A stretch of DNA of 64,000 nt from Balaenoptera acutorostrata (GCF_949987535.1 NC_080075.1:7734606-7798605), one strand, 5' to 3'; positions 23,865-37,359 are shown, counted from the first letter of the stretch. The notes: a model not told the origin generated them from the letters alone. Program-made: numbers and translations.

Positions 23865-25289
23865 TAAAAATCGGAGTGTCCTCTGTAGATTATAGCACAT
23901 TGGAAATTTTAGGAGAGCTGGTCCCACCAGCATTTCCCGTGCTGTTTCTTGTATTTGGTTTGGAATCATTACAGTTTTGGGAATCATGACTCCAGTAAAT
24001 ATGTAGAAAATAGGAAAAAACTGTACTTCAGAGAAACAAAATGTGTAGTGATGGACTGACCTTCTCCACTTTAGGTCAGTCATTTTTATCTTTTTGAAAT
24101 TAGAAAAACTAAATTGAATAGGTACTAAGAGAAAAGAGTGTATAAATTAAACAGAAAATTATTTTTTAATCCAAATCTTTTTAAAGAGAGCTACTTTAGC
24201 CAGTTTGCTGATTACCAATTAATTTAATTTAATATTATAAAATAGAAGCTAATTAAGTATTGAGAAACTTAAATATTAAAACAGGTGACGTATGTCTACA
24301 GTTTTTTAAAAGTGTGAGACTGTGCTGTTCAGGTGACAGCCTGAGCGTAAGCACTTCTTTCCCTCCCTTCAGAATCTCCATTGAACTTACCATAAAGCAA
24401 TAGTGATGGAAATAAATCCGTAACATCCCTGAGAACCAGAAATTCAGCTGAGTGTCTGGAAAATGGAGACTGGATAGGACCCTACTGTTAGATAGATAAT
24501 CCTGGGCAGGGAAGGTCATGACCCAGAAAAAGAAAAAAGGAAGATAATGAACCAAACAGGAACAAGCTGTGGTGGTAGAGGGAATGTCCTTGGGAGCGCC
24601 AGGAGAGACTTGATTTCCTCTCAACCCCAACAGAGAAGAGGCGCGTGGGCTGTGCATAGTGATGGGAACATGGCCATTCTTCCACGCATTACTCCTCCAC
24701 CGCTATCCTAGCAGGTTTTCATACAGAGCTTTCAGTCTGGCTTTCCTCCCTCAAAAAACCAAACTACAAAAAAAAAACATAGTAATATTTGCTAAGAAAA
24801 TGGACAGCTAACTAGAACTTCTAGCTGGGAGCTAGTACCTAAGAGAGAAGCAGAATAGATTCTGAGATAATACCACACCTTAAACATAGATATCTCTGAT
24901 GGGCGGAGGGAGAGCCAACTTTTCTCAAGAAGGAAATAAACCGAAATGCTATATATACACCCAGAGTAAAGTACTTCCTATTTTTGTTGGGGAGTGAGAG
25001 AGCAGTCAGGGCTCCCAGCTTGTCTTGAGGCCTCTTTTCTCCTGAACCCTAAATGAAGCCTTCCAGTTAACAAACCCTGTCCACTTAGAAAGAGCCCTAA
25101 ATCAGCCCTTCCCTACAGGGGAGACATATGTTAGCAAAATGAATCAATATACTAATATGGGGAATCCATGCCGGCACCTTTGTTAACCAGCATGTTGTCA
25201 TTCAAAGATGTGAATACATAACGCAGGAGCACCAAAGAGAAGGACTGACCCAGAGGAAATCTACTTAATTCAAGGAACAGAAGAAAAAA

Positions 25290-27060
25290 ATTTCAAACGT
25301 AATTACAGTCTTCAGAAGGGTTTGAAATTATTTGCATCAAATAAAAAGACCAGATTGGTATGAAAAAGAAGCAGTTACAGAACAAATGAGCACTCTGGAA
25401 TTAAAAATAGGGTTGACACAATTTAAAAACTTAATAGATAATAGCTGAAGTCTGAAGTCTGGAATATAAGGTTGAAAACTTTTTTTCTGAATATAAAGCA
25501 AAAGTCAGATGGAAAATATGAAAGGAAGTTAAGTTACATGGAAGATTAGTTAGGGTGGAAAGGTCAAATCCAGCTAGTAGGAATACCAGAAAAAGAAAAT
25601 GGATAAGAATTAATAATAATAGAAATAGAATTCCTAAGGAAATGAGCACTCATTGTCAAAAACACTTAATGTACAATGAAACAAGAGCAAGGAAAAAGAA
25701 CAGACAGCAGAGAATTAGAGAGACCTGCAAGGACTTCAGATATTGGAATTACCAAGCCCAGAATATAACGTTAAGAGTGCTTACTTTAATTTACAGAAAT
25801 GAGAGAATTGAAAATATGATAAAGAACAAAAACATTTGAAAATGTACTAATCAGAACCTCTAGAAGTTAGAAAATAATAACGGAAATTAAAATTTCTTTG
25901 GTCAGGTTTAACAACAGATTACACATAGGTGAAGAAAAAGTGAATCAGGAAACTGAACTTAAGAAATTATCTAGAATGCAGCCTAGAGAGATAGAAATGG
26001 AAAATATGAAAAGGAAGTTAACAAACCTGGAGTATAAAGTGAGAAGGCCTAACATATATTTAACTAGAATTCCAGAAAAAGCTAAGGGAACAGAGGGAAT
26101 ATTAAAGGAGATGATGGCTGAAAATATTCCAGAATTGAAAGACACTAACCCATAGATTCAAGAAACCCAATGAATCTTAAGCAGGATAAATAAAAAGAAG
26201 TCCACCCTAGACGTATTATAGTTAAACTGCAAGCCACACAGGTAAAGAAAAAATTCTTAAAATACCCTTAATAATTTCAAAGAAGTAACAATTAAACTTC
26301 CAGTTGACTTCTCAACAGCAGCCATGTATCTGGAAATTGACAAGGTGATTCTCAAATTTATTTGATAGAACAAGGGACCAAAAATAACTCAGACACTCCT
26401 TAAGAAGAACCAGGTTGGAGCCTTGCCTTACTAATATTATTATATGAATGAGTGAATGAATAAATAAATGTTTTAGCTAAATAATGAAGATAATAATAAA
26501 TTGAGCAATGAAACAGATATAAAGGACCCAGAAACAGACCACAGATTTATGAAAACTAGATTCATGTCAGAGCTAACAATGTAGATCAATGGGGAAAGAA
26601 TGGGCTTCTTAATAGATAGTACCAGAATAATTGGTTATCTATAGGGGAAAAAAAGGAAACTAACTCCTACCTGACATCATATACAGAAACTGTTCCAGGT
26701 ATTTGTAGAAGACCTAAATGTGAACAGTAAAATTATACACTTTCAAAAGGTAATAGAGAACATCTTTCTGATGTATTTCTTAAGTAGAACACCGAAAAAG
26801 TGTCAAATAAAGGAAAATGGCAGATTTTTATGAGGAGATTCTGCACAGCAGTGACGGTGAATGAACCAAAGCTGTGCACATCACACTGGCTGAACCTAAA
26901 AGTCATATCATTGAATGACAGAAGTAATCCCAGAAGAATGCCTACACTATGATTGCATTCATATGAAATTCAAAATCAGGAAAAACTAAAGACTGTTTTA
27001 TTTACAAATTCATGGTGGCAGAAACTGTCAAGAAAAGGAGAATGATTAACACAAAAATCC
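25290..27060 (+). mobile_element. Old L1/HAL1-like relic with ORF1-type coiled-coil remnants
   Basis: Open segments at 25555-25839 and 25898-26155 are lysine/glutamate rich and end in MMAENIPELKDTN, resembling the ORF1 region of old L1 or HAL1 elements. From about 26340 it resembles ORF2 C-terminal sequence ('gaccacagatttatgaaaac'). It jumps from ORF1-like to late ORF2-like sequence, as HAL1 or an internally deleted L1 would. Boundaries are approximate. Confidence 0.6.
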
Positions 27061-30000
27061 ATTGCTAGCTAGCTTGGCTGGAATAGGACACAAGCTCAGG
27101 AGGCTTCTGGGTTATTTCTTGTCAATGTCCCATTTCTGGGCCTGGAAGGTGTTTTTACAGTCAACTCATTTTACTTTTTAAAAACTGTATGTAAACATTT
27201 TTGTACACATTACATGCATGCTCTGTTGAATTTCTCTTTAGGAAAAGCATAGCCTTTACTTGAGACAAATGAACCTGGGCCATGATGAGATAGAAGAATG
27301 AGAATCCATTTGACGTAAATACTGGGAACCCTTGCCTTCACTCAAGTGTAGTGGCGGTCCCTCTGTACAGGTCCAGTCCCTCTTCTGTTCCTTAGAGACT
27401 AATATTTATGTTGTTATAATATTGTAAATTCCGTTATTCATGTATAATTTTTCTCATGGCCTATGGGAAATTCCCAAAATTAAATTATTGATTAAGTTAA
27501 TATTAATGAGGATGACTCATTAATAGTTACTGAACAGAATATAAATATTTTAAATCTTGGCTATGCAGGAGGAAAGGTATAGCTTTGCATAGTGGGATGT
27601 GAGTTGCCTCACTTTGCATAGTATAAAAGAAAAGGTACTGTCAGAAGTTGTTTAATCAAAAACTGGTTAAATTTATTCAAAGTTAAAATACCCACTAGAC
27701 ACTAAAGTATAATAGAACTAACAAAAATTTTAAGCAGAAGGGAGGTGGTAGTATAAGTATATTAAATATCTTATCTCTCATTTTTCATATCAGAAATTAT
27801 TACGTACTGTCTGAAGTTGATTCATCTAGAAATAAGCATATTACTTAGCTTAATAGTTGCAGGGCTAACAGGACTAATGACGAAAGTAAGCAGAGTCGTT
27901 ACCTTTTCGCTACTGTTCAGTTTTCTTTTCTTTACCGTGAGCACAGATTACTTTTACTATAAAGTGGTAGCACAGCAAAACTTGCCTTCGAAGCAGAATG
28001 CAGCCTAGGTCTATTTTGATTTCCTTTTCATAGCGCTACTTATGGTACTCCAGCAGTGCAGTCATTTTCAGTTGAAGGGGTGTGAATTAGATATTATCTA
28101 TGTTTCCAGACAGACTACTCGACATAAAAGTCCTTGGTAGATTTATTGGATTAAACATGTAGCTACTGTAATTTTTTAAGTGACCTATTGGAGGCATCAA
28201 GCTGTTTCATACCTTAACTTGTATACCATCTCAGTGGTATGTGTACCTTTCTCCTCTTTTCCCACTGTGGCGTGGGACACTGCATTAATGATAGGTCATC
28301 AGACAGAAGACATATACTGAGCATGTAATATATGTTTGGTAGTGTGGAAGACTCAGGTAGACAAATATGGAGTGTCAGGTTGAAAGTATACATGTAATAT
28401 ACATATACACATACATATGTATTTATATGTGAGTATGAATATATACATTTTCTTTCTATGGCTCATTTTTTCTCTCTTTCTCTCTTTAATTATATTTCCA
28501 CCTGCAAAATGACCACACTGCACCTGAGCCTATCTCTTATGCCCAGTGTCTTAAAGATCAATGCAGGTTCCTTCCCTAGGAGAGCAGTGTTGAATCTATC
28601 ATGAAAACAGCTGGAATAATCAGGACGAACCCCCAACACTCCTCATTGGCGGCGGAAAGGAAACATCTCCTGAGCACCCAACTGAAAAATCCCTTACTGA
28701 GAATTTCTTCCAGCTCGCATTCATCATTTTCCCTCGGGTCCTGATAAAGAGCCTGTGATTCTCCATGGCTTGTGCACATAGGCACTTCAAGTTAACGTCA
28801 GAAATTACATCACCTAAAATTTCCAGATCTTGGGGAGAATTTTGTGTTTCGTTCTTTCTGAAGGGCAAACATAGTTTTACTTCCTGACTCCATCCTGCGT
28901 TTACTTTTCCCCAAAAAGGTTAATTCATGATCAGCTGAGAGCGCTCATTCCCCGACTGTTCATAAATGCCCAGTTTGGCTCCACTGCGTCCTTCCTGTTT
29001 GCCAGAACCTATTCTGTTTTCCCTGTTGCCACAACATAAGTGCTGCTAAGAGCAGAGATAATCAGCTGCAGCTTTGCCCCTGTGCCGATCCGGCTCCCGA
29101 TTCCTGCAGCCCCCAGATCCCATGTGCAATAAGGCCTCTGTCCTCGCAGCCCACGGGTTATCTGGCAACATTGTTAGTCAAGGTAAAACATATTTATTCA
29201 GACATCCAAACAATGTCTTCATGTATCATATTAATTTCCTTTTCTTTAATGACATAAGTTGTTTAGAAATGTTTACTGTTGCCTGGGCTTCTGAGCCTGG
29301 TGCTTACATTGCTGATGGTGATTGGATGTGGGGTAACTTCTGGCAGCTACAGACCAGGGAACGTAACCAATTTCTCCAAATTAAAGGGAAAAGAAAAGAT
29401 CGCTGTGTTTGAGAAAAATTAAACCTCCATTTAGTTTTATCTTAGGTAACGCAGGTGTTACAACTCTGTACTTTAGGATTCTGGCAGGAATTGTGGTTTC
29501 TCATTGGAAAAGTGATTTTGGAAAGTACTAAGCTTATTTTCTAGCACAAAAGCCAGTTGACAAGGTCTTGCATGTCTCCTAAGTGAGTTTACAACAAACC
29601 TGGCCTGGAAGACAAAATATATTATGAACATACAAGCTTTAAAGCAAGTTTATTAATTCTCTGCCTCTATTTTTACTTCAGCATGGTTTCCCAAGTACTG
29701 GGACTCCGTAAGTGTTTGCTATTGAGGCAGTTAAAATAGATGTTGTGACTTCTTCACAAGGTGACTGTCCCTCACGGATGTCCCAGCAGTGTGTAGACAC
29801 ACATTAGCAGAGTGACATCTGAGATAGATGTATGCACTATATATCACTGTCTTCTTTCTCTCACAACCGTTTTGTTTGAAAGAACAAAAAGGAAAAGAAA
29901 TTATGAAGTTTACTTTTGAGTTCAGTTTGGACAATATCTTCAGAATGTGTTCATCATGTAATTTAGGGGGTCATTCCCAAGCCTCGGTGTCAATAAGCTA

Positions 30001-31032
30001 ATGGCTACAGCTGACAAAAGGGGCTTGGTACAGGACATAGGCCTGAAGCCCTAAACAGCAGACTGGGGGATTCTGTGAGGTCTCCAGGCCTGACTTGAAA
30101 GAGCAAAGCAAAGTAAGTTGCCACCATCAGGCCCATCTCTTGCAACTCATAACCTTCTCTGGGGTATGTTAAACTATTAGCACTACATAAGCAGCCTAAC
30201 TAACCACAGCTAACTCACAATGGCAGTCATGACCCTTCCTCCATCCCCTAGCCTCAAGAAAATAAAAAGAAGTGCCTTACAATACAAGGATGTATGGTTT
30301 CAAACCATCAATGGTCGAGGATCTAAGAATTACATTATGTCAATTGCAAGAGGAATTTGCCCTTTAAAACTACAAAAAACGAACTGGTTCCAGGCTCCCT
30401 TCATTAAAACCCATTCAATCCTCGGTGACCACCGACGGCAGAAACATTTCTTTAACTAGTCTCTCAGATGGCCAGGAAGGATTTCTGATTTATATCTTAT
30501 TCTGCATTAACAGGGTGACCCCAGAACCTGCTGCTGGGGCTCTCTGTGGGGTGTAATTCTTGGGAATCTTGTAAGCTAGGGTGCAACCTCAGTGTTGTGT
30601 AAAATTCTCTCCTCCAAGTTCTTTTGCCACCTGACTTGGTTTAGCTTGTGTTAGCAGAAGGGATCAGGATTCAAAACGCCTTGCATCTAGAATGCTAATG
30701 GGGTTTATTTCCTTAAGTTTTCTGTAAAAGAAGTAGAAGGAAACAGGTTCCATCTGTAAGGTATTCATCTTTTGGCAGGGTCTCCACTCTGAACCTCTGG
30801 TTGTTTGCAAACAGCTCCTTAGTACCTATTCACAGATCCTTGCCCGGGCCATTGTATTACAAAGAAGAAATTATTTTGCAAATCCGGTTCTTGGACAATA
30901 AGAAAGATGTTTTAAAAAACCTCCTGCTGCACATTTTGAATGATTGTTAGTAGGAGTGTGGAAATATATTGAACCTCTCTTAAATCTTACAGGCTGTAAC
31001 ACTCACATGTTGGTATTTTCTTCCTTTTTAAG

Positions 31033-31084
31033 AGAAAGGTGATGCTGAGACAGGGAGTCCAGACAATGGCACGTCGACTACATC
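31033..31084 (+). CDS. AFF3: AFF3 coding exon, 52 bp, phase 1-2 (KKGDAETGSPDNGTSTTS exon)
   Basis: The third AFF3 exon in the window. The acceptor is 'ccttttta ag' ending at 31032 and the donor is a strong 'gtaagt' at 31085. With the A carried over from 21803 it reads KKGDAETGSPDNGTSTT, then TC of a serine codon. The acceptor was chosen because it keeps the frame; the AG two bases downstream would break it. Human AFF3 (recalled) reads KKGDAEPESPDSGTSNTS here, so this exon is less conserved than the first. The low-complexity S/T/D/P composition suggests disordered linker leading into the acidic serine-rich transactivation region, whose exon should begin with an MLEDDLK-like sequence and was not found downstream in this window. 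Confidence 0.9.
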
Positions 31085-32894
31085 GTAAGTCTGTTTCCTG
31101 CTTCTATCCCGAGATGACTGTTCCTTAGTACGCTCATAATGTGAAACAGCGCAGATATCTTGTTATAGTAACAATAATAATGGAAAGAAGCCTGTGGTTC
31201 TCTTTCTCATGATAATGCGTTCTTAAATGCTTTTGGGTGCAGATGCATTTTGAGGTCTTTCTTATGCTTTAGCCCAGTAAGAGTCATCTTGCAAACACAA
31301 GGCTCCTCTTCATAAAGTACAAATGTAACGAGATTTGACGGTATTATTTTGGCAGGGGGAGGGGAGGAAAGCTTTTGGAATTGGCTTGGCAACTTCCATC
31401 ACTGTCATAAATAATTAGAGAACTTTTAATTATACTAGGAGATAGTCTGTCCTGCACACCTGGGAAGTACCAGTGTCATTTTAAAGCCTGCCCTTTGCAA
31501 CCGCACCTCTGAATTATGTGAAATATACAATTATAGATATCTCTGGACCCTCAAGGGTTGGTTCATATTTTTGAGTTAACAAACGCAGTTTTAAAAAGAT
31601 AAGAAAAGGCTCTTTTAAAACATGTTCTTCACTCTACGTTTTGTCTTTTTCCTCTCAATACTCAAGCAATCCAAAAAATGTTTTGACGATTAATTCGATG
31701 CCAAATTTATACACCAAAGTTTACATAATTCACAAGCTAACAAATTATTTTCGCTCCATAGGAATTAGTAACAGGTTTACTCCTTAAAAATCATTATTTT
31801 TTATCATTTCTGAGGAGTTAAATGTGTTTTCTTATTATAAGACAGTTTTGTGCATGTATCTATATTTGGACCAGTGGTCTTATTACTAAGCATTTAAAGT
31901 GCTATTCATTAGAAATGACAGCTTACGACATAACATTATTGAGTGTATTTGTCTAAGATCTGTTTCTCAATCTAGGAAGAGCCTTTGGCTTACATAGGAT
32001 AGCTATTTGTTTCATAAAGGTTATGATTACATGTTTCTTAAGATGTTACCCTAAAAGTTCAAAATAGTTCCATTTTCATGATTTCTAATGATATAATGAA
32101 TGTGACTGGTTTTAAATGGTTAAAATATTACTAATTTTTAAATTTTTGATTGTAAAATATAGTAGGAGAAGGGTTTTAATGCCATCTGGAGGCATTCTAG
32201 AGAACTGAAAAGGGTAGAATCATTTAAATATGTAGTTCTTTTGAGCAGTGTTTGAGACTAGATAAGAATTTATGCAACTAGAATGTCAACTATTTGGGAG
32301 TAAGTTATATTTTTTATAAATAATTTTATAAAAGTGTTAATTACTGTAGAAACAACAGTTTTTCAAATTCTCATTAACAAATCATCTTAAAAACAGGCAA
32401 AGGAGCGTACAAAATATTTTGGAAAGCTGCTAGCATCCTGCATTTACTTTTTTCAAATTTAAAATCACATTCAGTGGACTCCGATTTTGTTAATACAGTT
32501 TGACGTGCCGCTAAAGTTCTCCTCCCCTTATACATCTCCGAAAAGTCCATTCTCTAAAAGAATTGGTTTCCATAACTCATTACCTTATCAAAATAAATAT
32601 GTTGTCCGAGGAATTATTTTTAAACCCTCTGGAGATTTGCGAACAGTGAAAGTTTGAAGCATCACCCCACATTCTTGTCTCTTTGAGCAAAGCAGACTTA
32701 GTCATCCATCTCATATCCTGCCTCTTGAACTGAAATAGCAGAAATAAAGCCTGAGGCTGCAAGTATCCCTCTTAAAAGTGGACAATTCTAAACTTGATCC
32801 TCCCAAAGAACCTTCTAACCGTGGTCTGTTATAATTAGGCAAGAGGAGCAGCTCATTATGAATAAAGGGCAGGGCCTCAGGATGCCTTAGACTT

Positions 32895-33035
32895 GGGTAG
32901 CATTTTACAGTCTCTGTGTGGTATCCTATCTGAGCTTTATTTATGCAGACAGATAGGTAAGACAATATCCTTATTTCATATATAAGGAATCTAAGGATCA
33001 GAAAAGTCATTCAACTTAAGTGAAAAAATTGGGAC
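32895..33035 (+). repeat. Possible MIR relic
   Basis: 'agcattttacagtctctgtg', 'tatccttatttcatatataa' and 'ggaatctaaggatcagaaaa' follow MIR order with strong divergence. Confidence 0.4.
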
Positions 33036-33169
33036 ACACATCTTTGGATATTGAGCTTTTTTGGCCATTTACCATACTGAGGGGTCAGTGGATCTTAGGA
33101 GACAAAACAAAGTCATGAGTCAGAACCAAGGAGAAAAATGGAGACCCATTTATTTGTTAAGTGGTAAGT

Positions 33170-33572
33170 GTATTAGTTTGCTAGGGCTGCTGTAACAAAG
33201 TAGCATAGACTGGGTTCCTTAAACAACAGAAATTTATTGTCTCAGTTCTGGAGGCTAGAAGCCCAAGATCAGTCGTTAGGGTTTGTTTCTTCTGTGAAAG
33301 AAGGATCAATTCCAGACCTTGTTTGTTGTTTTGTAGATAAACATCTTCTCCCTGTGTTTCTTCACATCATCTTCCTTCTCTGCATGTCTCTGTGTCCAAA
33401 TTTCCCCTTTTTATAAAAATACTAGTTATGTCAGATTATGGCCCACCCTAACGTTCTCATTTTAACTTGATTACCCCGTGAAGATGCTATCTCACAATAA
33501 AATCACATTCTGAAGTGCTGGAGGTTAGGACTTCAACATATGGATTTTGAGAGGGCACTCAACATTAAGGGT
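33170..33572 (-). mobile_element. Antisense MLT1-like LTR
   Basis: Opens with 'tgtattagtttgctagggct', 'acaacagaaatttattgtct' and 'agttctggaggctagaagcc', and ends near 'aggacttcaacatatggatt'. This is the reversed MaLR solo-LTR pattern. It lies 2.1 kb downstream of the last exon. Confidence 0.75.
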
Positions 33573-33948
33573 CAGAGCAATCAAAATGATTTAGAAGCCA
33601 GGTCAGGAGAATCAGGAATATACAGATGCCAGAAGATGGAACAAGGTGATAAAACAGACCAAAAATTATGAGCTCCATGGAAACCAAAGAGGTGAAGGAG
33701 AGCTGAAAACTGTAAATAACATACACACAGGCACTAGGAAAGATACCTCTTCCACATTTGTGGTTTGGTGGGACAGACTTGGCTTCAGTAATGCCTATAC
33801 ATCCCTCTGTCTGTATAGTTCCATGATCTGTGAGTCATTTAAAGCCATTTTTTGGTTTTAAATTGTAGTATAAAATTGAGAGTATCCAGACAGCTCATTT
33901 TCTGAAAAAGCATCTTTCCTCACTAGCCTCTTTTAAAAACGAGAGATT

Positions 33949-34517
33949 AACATTATTTGCAATGGCCAAGACATGGAAGCAACCTAAGGATTCACTGATG
34001 GATGAATGGATAAAGAAAATGTGGTATCTACGCAGTGGAATATTATTCAGCCATAGAGGGAAATCCTGCTACTTGTGACAACATGGATTGACCTTGAGGG
34101 CATCATCCTAAGTGAAATGTCAGACAGAGAAAAACAAATACCATATGACCTAATTTGTATGTAAAATCTTAAAAAAAAAAAAAAAAAGAGCTCATAGATA
34201 CAGAGAACAGATTGGTAGCCTCCAGAGGCTGGGGGTGGGGAGTGGGCAAAATGGGTGAAGGTGGTCAAAATGTACAGATTTCTAGTTATAAAATAAATAA
34301 GTCCTGGGGATGTAATATACATCATGGTGACTATAGTTAATAATACTGTATTAAATATATGAAGGTTGCTAAGAGTAAATCTTAAAAGTTCTCATCACGA
34401 GAAAAAAAATTTATAACTATGTGTGGTGATAGAAGTCAACCAGACTTATGTTTTGCAATATATACATATATGGAATCATTATGTTGTACACCTGATGCTA
34501 ATAAATAAATAAATAAA
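33949..34517 (+). mobile_element. Sense L1 3' fragment (L1MA-like)
   Basis: ORF2 end words ('gcagtggaatattattcagc', 'gacaacatggattgaccttg'), then a 3'UTR with 'agcctccagaggctgggggt', 'catggtgactatagttaata' and an AAAT tail. There is a 17-A run near 34171. Confidence 0.8.
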
Positions 34518-34661
34518 AGCAGGAGGTTAATCATGATACATTTTAGATAGCAATTGCCTGGTAAGAAAGCGTAGTCTGGGTAACACCTGAGGATCCCTTC
34601 AGGATATATTATTTAATGGTCCTATGAGTATTCATAAGGATGAGAGGTGCAATTTATTCTT

Positions 34662-34669
34662 CACACACA

Positions 34670-34703
<34 letters not shown>
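34662..34703 (+). repeat. (CA)n microsatellite
   Basis: About 42 bp of CA repeat with a single CATA interruption near 34674. A likely polymorphic intronic marker. Confidence 0.97.
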
Positions 34704-36990
34704 TAAATTAAAAATTTTGTGATAAAGTTCCAGTTGTCTCAATGATAGAGAAGCTTATATTGGATTAACTCTCCTGCAGATAACTATTAAAAACTCTGGA
34801 TGAAATATTTTCTAAAAAGCAAAACTATTTGAAGACACTAGAGGCTGATCAAAAGAAGGCAGAAATGTTGGCAATTTGATCCTTGAGAGGAAGAATTAGA
34901 ATGCATGAGACCTACATTTATACAGCTTCTCTCCTGAGGGCACTCCCCATTCCACAAAGAGTAACTACAACTCAAGGCCACAGTCATATATTCTTGAAGT
35001 GTATGAGGATGGAGTTGAAGGCTGCCGGAGTGTCTGGGATTTAAGGGAAGAAATTCCAGAAAGGAGGCAGCCATAGAGAAGAGAGTTCCACTTCTGTATA
35101 TAAATTCTCCTCCATGCTTGGGTGACTTCTAAACTGCATAGGTATGGGAGAAAGGCCAATGAGCCCAGTGGAAAACAATAGCTAGAGAGCTGAAAAGCTG
35201 AGCAGAGATTTTAATAGCTGCCTACTGCCTACAAAGATTGGCTGTAGAGTTTGGAATTTGAATCTCACCCAAGTTATAGGGACTTGGCAAACACTTAGGT
35301 TTTTGTCTGAACCCTCAGAAAGCCGTCGCCTTAAGAATAAAGGATTCATCCTAAAACTAAGGGCAAAACCAAAGTAGATCATAACAAAGTGTAATCCTAA
35401 GCATTCACAAGTTCAGCTAGTAATTTGTCTGAAACAAAAAATATTAACACTCTTTAAAGGAATAAAACAGATCTAGAGCCTCTATTACATGTCATTCATA
35501 ATATTTATTATCTAATCAAAAATGAACAGATATGTATAGAAATAGGAAATTGTTATCCATAATCAAGAAAAAAAGTAATTGCTATAATAGAACTTGAAGT
35601 AACCTAAATGTTGGAATTTTCAGACAATAACTTTAAAGCAGGTGTTAAAATATATTCAAGAATATAAAGGAAAACATGGTCATAATAATTGAAAGAAGAA
35701 GACTCTCAGCAGGGAAATGGAAATGATTAAGAAGAACCAAGTGAAAATTCTGGAACTGAAAAGTGAAATATCTGAAACGAAAATTTCACTGGATAGCCTT
35801 AGTGAAGAATGGAAATGACCAAATAAAGGGTAAGTAAACTTAAAGTCAGATCAATAAGCATTATCCAATATGAAGAACAGTGAGAATGAAGATTAAAAAC
35901 AATAAACAGAACCTCAGTGAATTATAGGACAATATCAAGTAGTATAATATACATGTAATTGGGGTCTGAGAAGGAGAGGACAGAAAAAACAGATCAGAAA
36001 AAATATTCAAAGAAATAATGGCTGAAAGCATCCCGAACTGGCTGAACACATTAACTCACAAATGCAAGAAGCTCAACAAATCCTAAGCAGGATAAATAAA
36101 AATAAAACCACACCTTGAAACATTACAGTAAAATTGCTAAAACCTATATTAAAGATAAAGAGAAAAATCTTGAACATTGCCAGAGATAAATGACATATTA
36201 TGTAAAAGGTAACAGTGACGCAGTTAATCAGAGGATTCCCACCACCAACTACGGAGGCTAGAATATAATTCAAAGACATCTTTAAAGTGCTGGAAGACAA
36301 AATAAAAACAATAAGTTAAAAAAAAATAAAGAACTTTATCAAGCTAGAATTCTAAATCTAGAAAAAATATCCTTCAAAACAAGGTGAAATAAAGACATTT
36401 TTGGTTTTTCAAAATCTGAGAGAATTTATTTCCAGAAGGCCTGCACTGCAATCAGTGATAAAGGAAATTTGTCAGGCTGAAGGGGCATAATATCAGGAGG
36501 AAGTTCAGACCTACACGAAGGAAGTATTTACAGGAAATGATAAATATATATGTAAATATAAAAGATTATGTAATGTAAAAAACAAGATACTCTTTTATGG
36601 GACTTATGATGTATGTAGATGTAAAATGTATGACAAAAATACCACAAAGGATAAGAGAGGGCAAATGGAATTGCATGACTCTAAGATTCTTAACATTTTA
36701 TGTGAAGTGATATAATATTAAATCCAAGTAGACTGGCAATAAGTTAAGGATGCATAGTATAATAACCAGAAAAACCACACACACACACAAAAAAGCATAA
36801 ATGTCATTGGAGGGATTAAAATAAAATACCAAAATAAATTAGATTTGAAAGACTGCCTACTGTCTATAAGATATACAGTTTAAATATAAAAACACAATAG
36901 GTTGAAGCCAGAAGAGGAAAAGATAGACTGTGTAAACAGTAAGCATAAGAAAGCTAGTGTGACACTATTAAACTACCAAACAGACTTCTA

Positions 36991-36993
36991 TAT

Positions 36994-37024
<31 letters not shown>

Positions 37025-37288
37025 ATGGCTGTGTTGGGTCTTCGTTTCTGTGCGAGGGCTTTCTCTAGTTGCGGCGAGCGGGGGCCACTCTTCATCGCGG
37101 TGCGCGGGCCTCTCACTATTGTGGCCTCTCTTGTTGCGGAGCACAGGCTCCAGACGCACAGGCTCAGTAATTGTGGCTCACGGGCCCAGTTGCTCCACGG
37201 CATGTGGGATCTTCCCAGACCAGGGCTCGAACCCGTGTCCCCTGCATTGGCAGGCAGATTCTCAACCGCTGCGCCACCAGGGAAGCCC
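36991..37288 (-). mobile_element. Antisense CHR-type SINE (young), left arm of inverted pair
   Basis: A T-run of about 26 is the reversed poly(A), followed by 'ggctgtgttgggtcttcgtt' and the reversed head ending 'ccaccagggaagcccc'. The duplication is 'caaacagacttcta' at 36977-36990 and 37289-37302, exact. Confidence 0.94.
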
Positions 37289-37359
37289 CAAACAGACTTC
37301 TAGACAAAGAGTATTAGAAGAGGTAAAAAGAACATTTTATCATGCTAAAAAGGTCAGTT

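Larger units (their letters stand above)
21804..31032 (+). other. AFF3: AFF3 intron, 9,229 bp
   Basis: Complete intron between the 37-bp and 52-bp exons, GT (21804) to AG (31032). It contains a MIR, a TSD-flanked L1 3' fragment and an old L1/HAL1-like relic. No recognisable feature was seen in 21810-23030, 23880-25280 or 27070-29980. The span 29990-30470 looks LTR-like but was not identified. Confidence 0.88.

Noticed and set aside
27817..28008. 63-codon hydrophobic frame resembling a small membrane protein
   Set aside because: AT-rich intron sequence without splice or promoter signals. Short hydrophobic frames are expected by chance in such composition.
28388..28450. ATAC/ATAT-rich stretch as a possible replication or matrix element
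   Set aside because: Only a short, irregular simple-sequence tract, with nothing specific to support a function.
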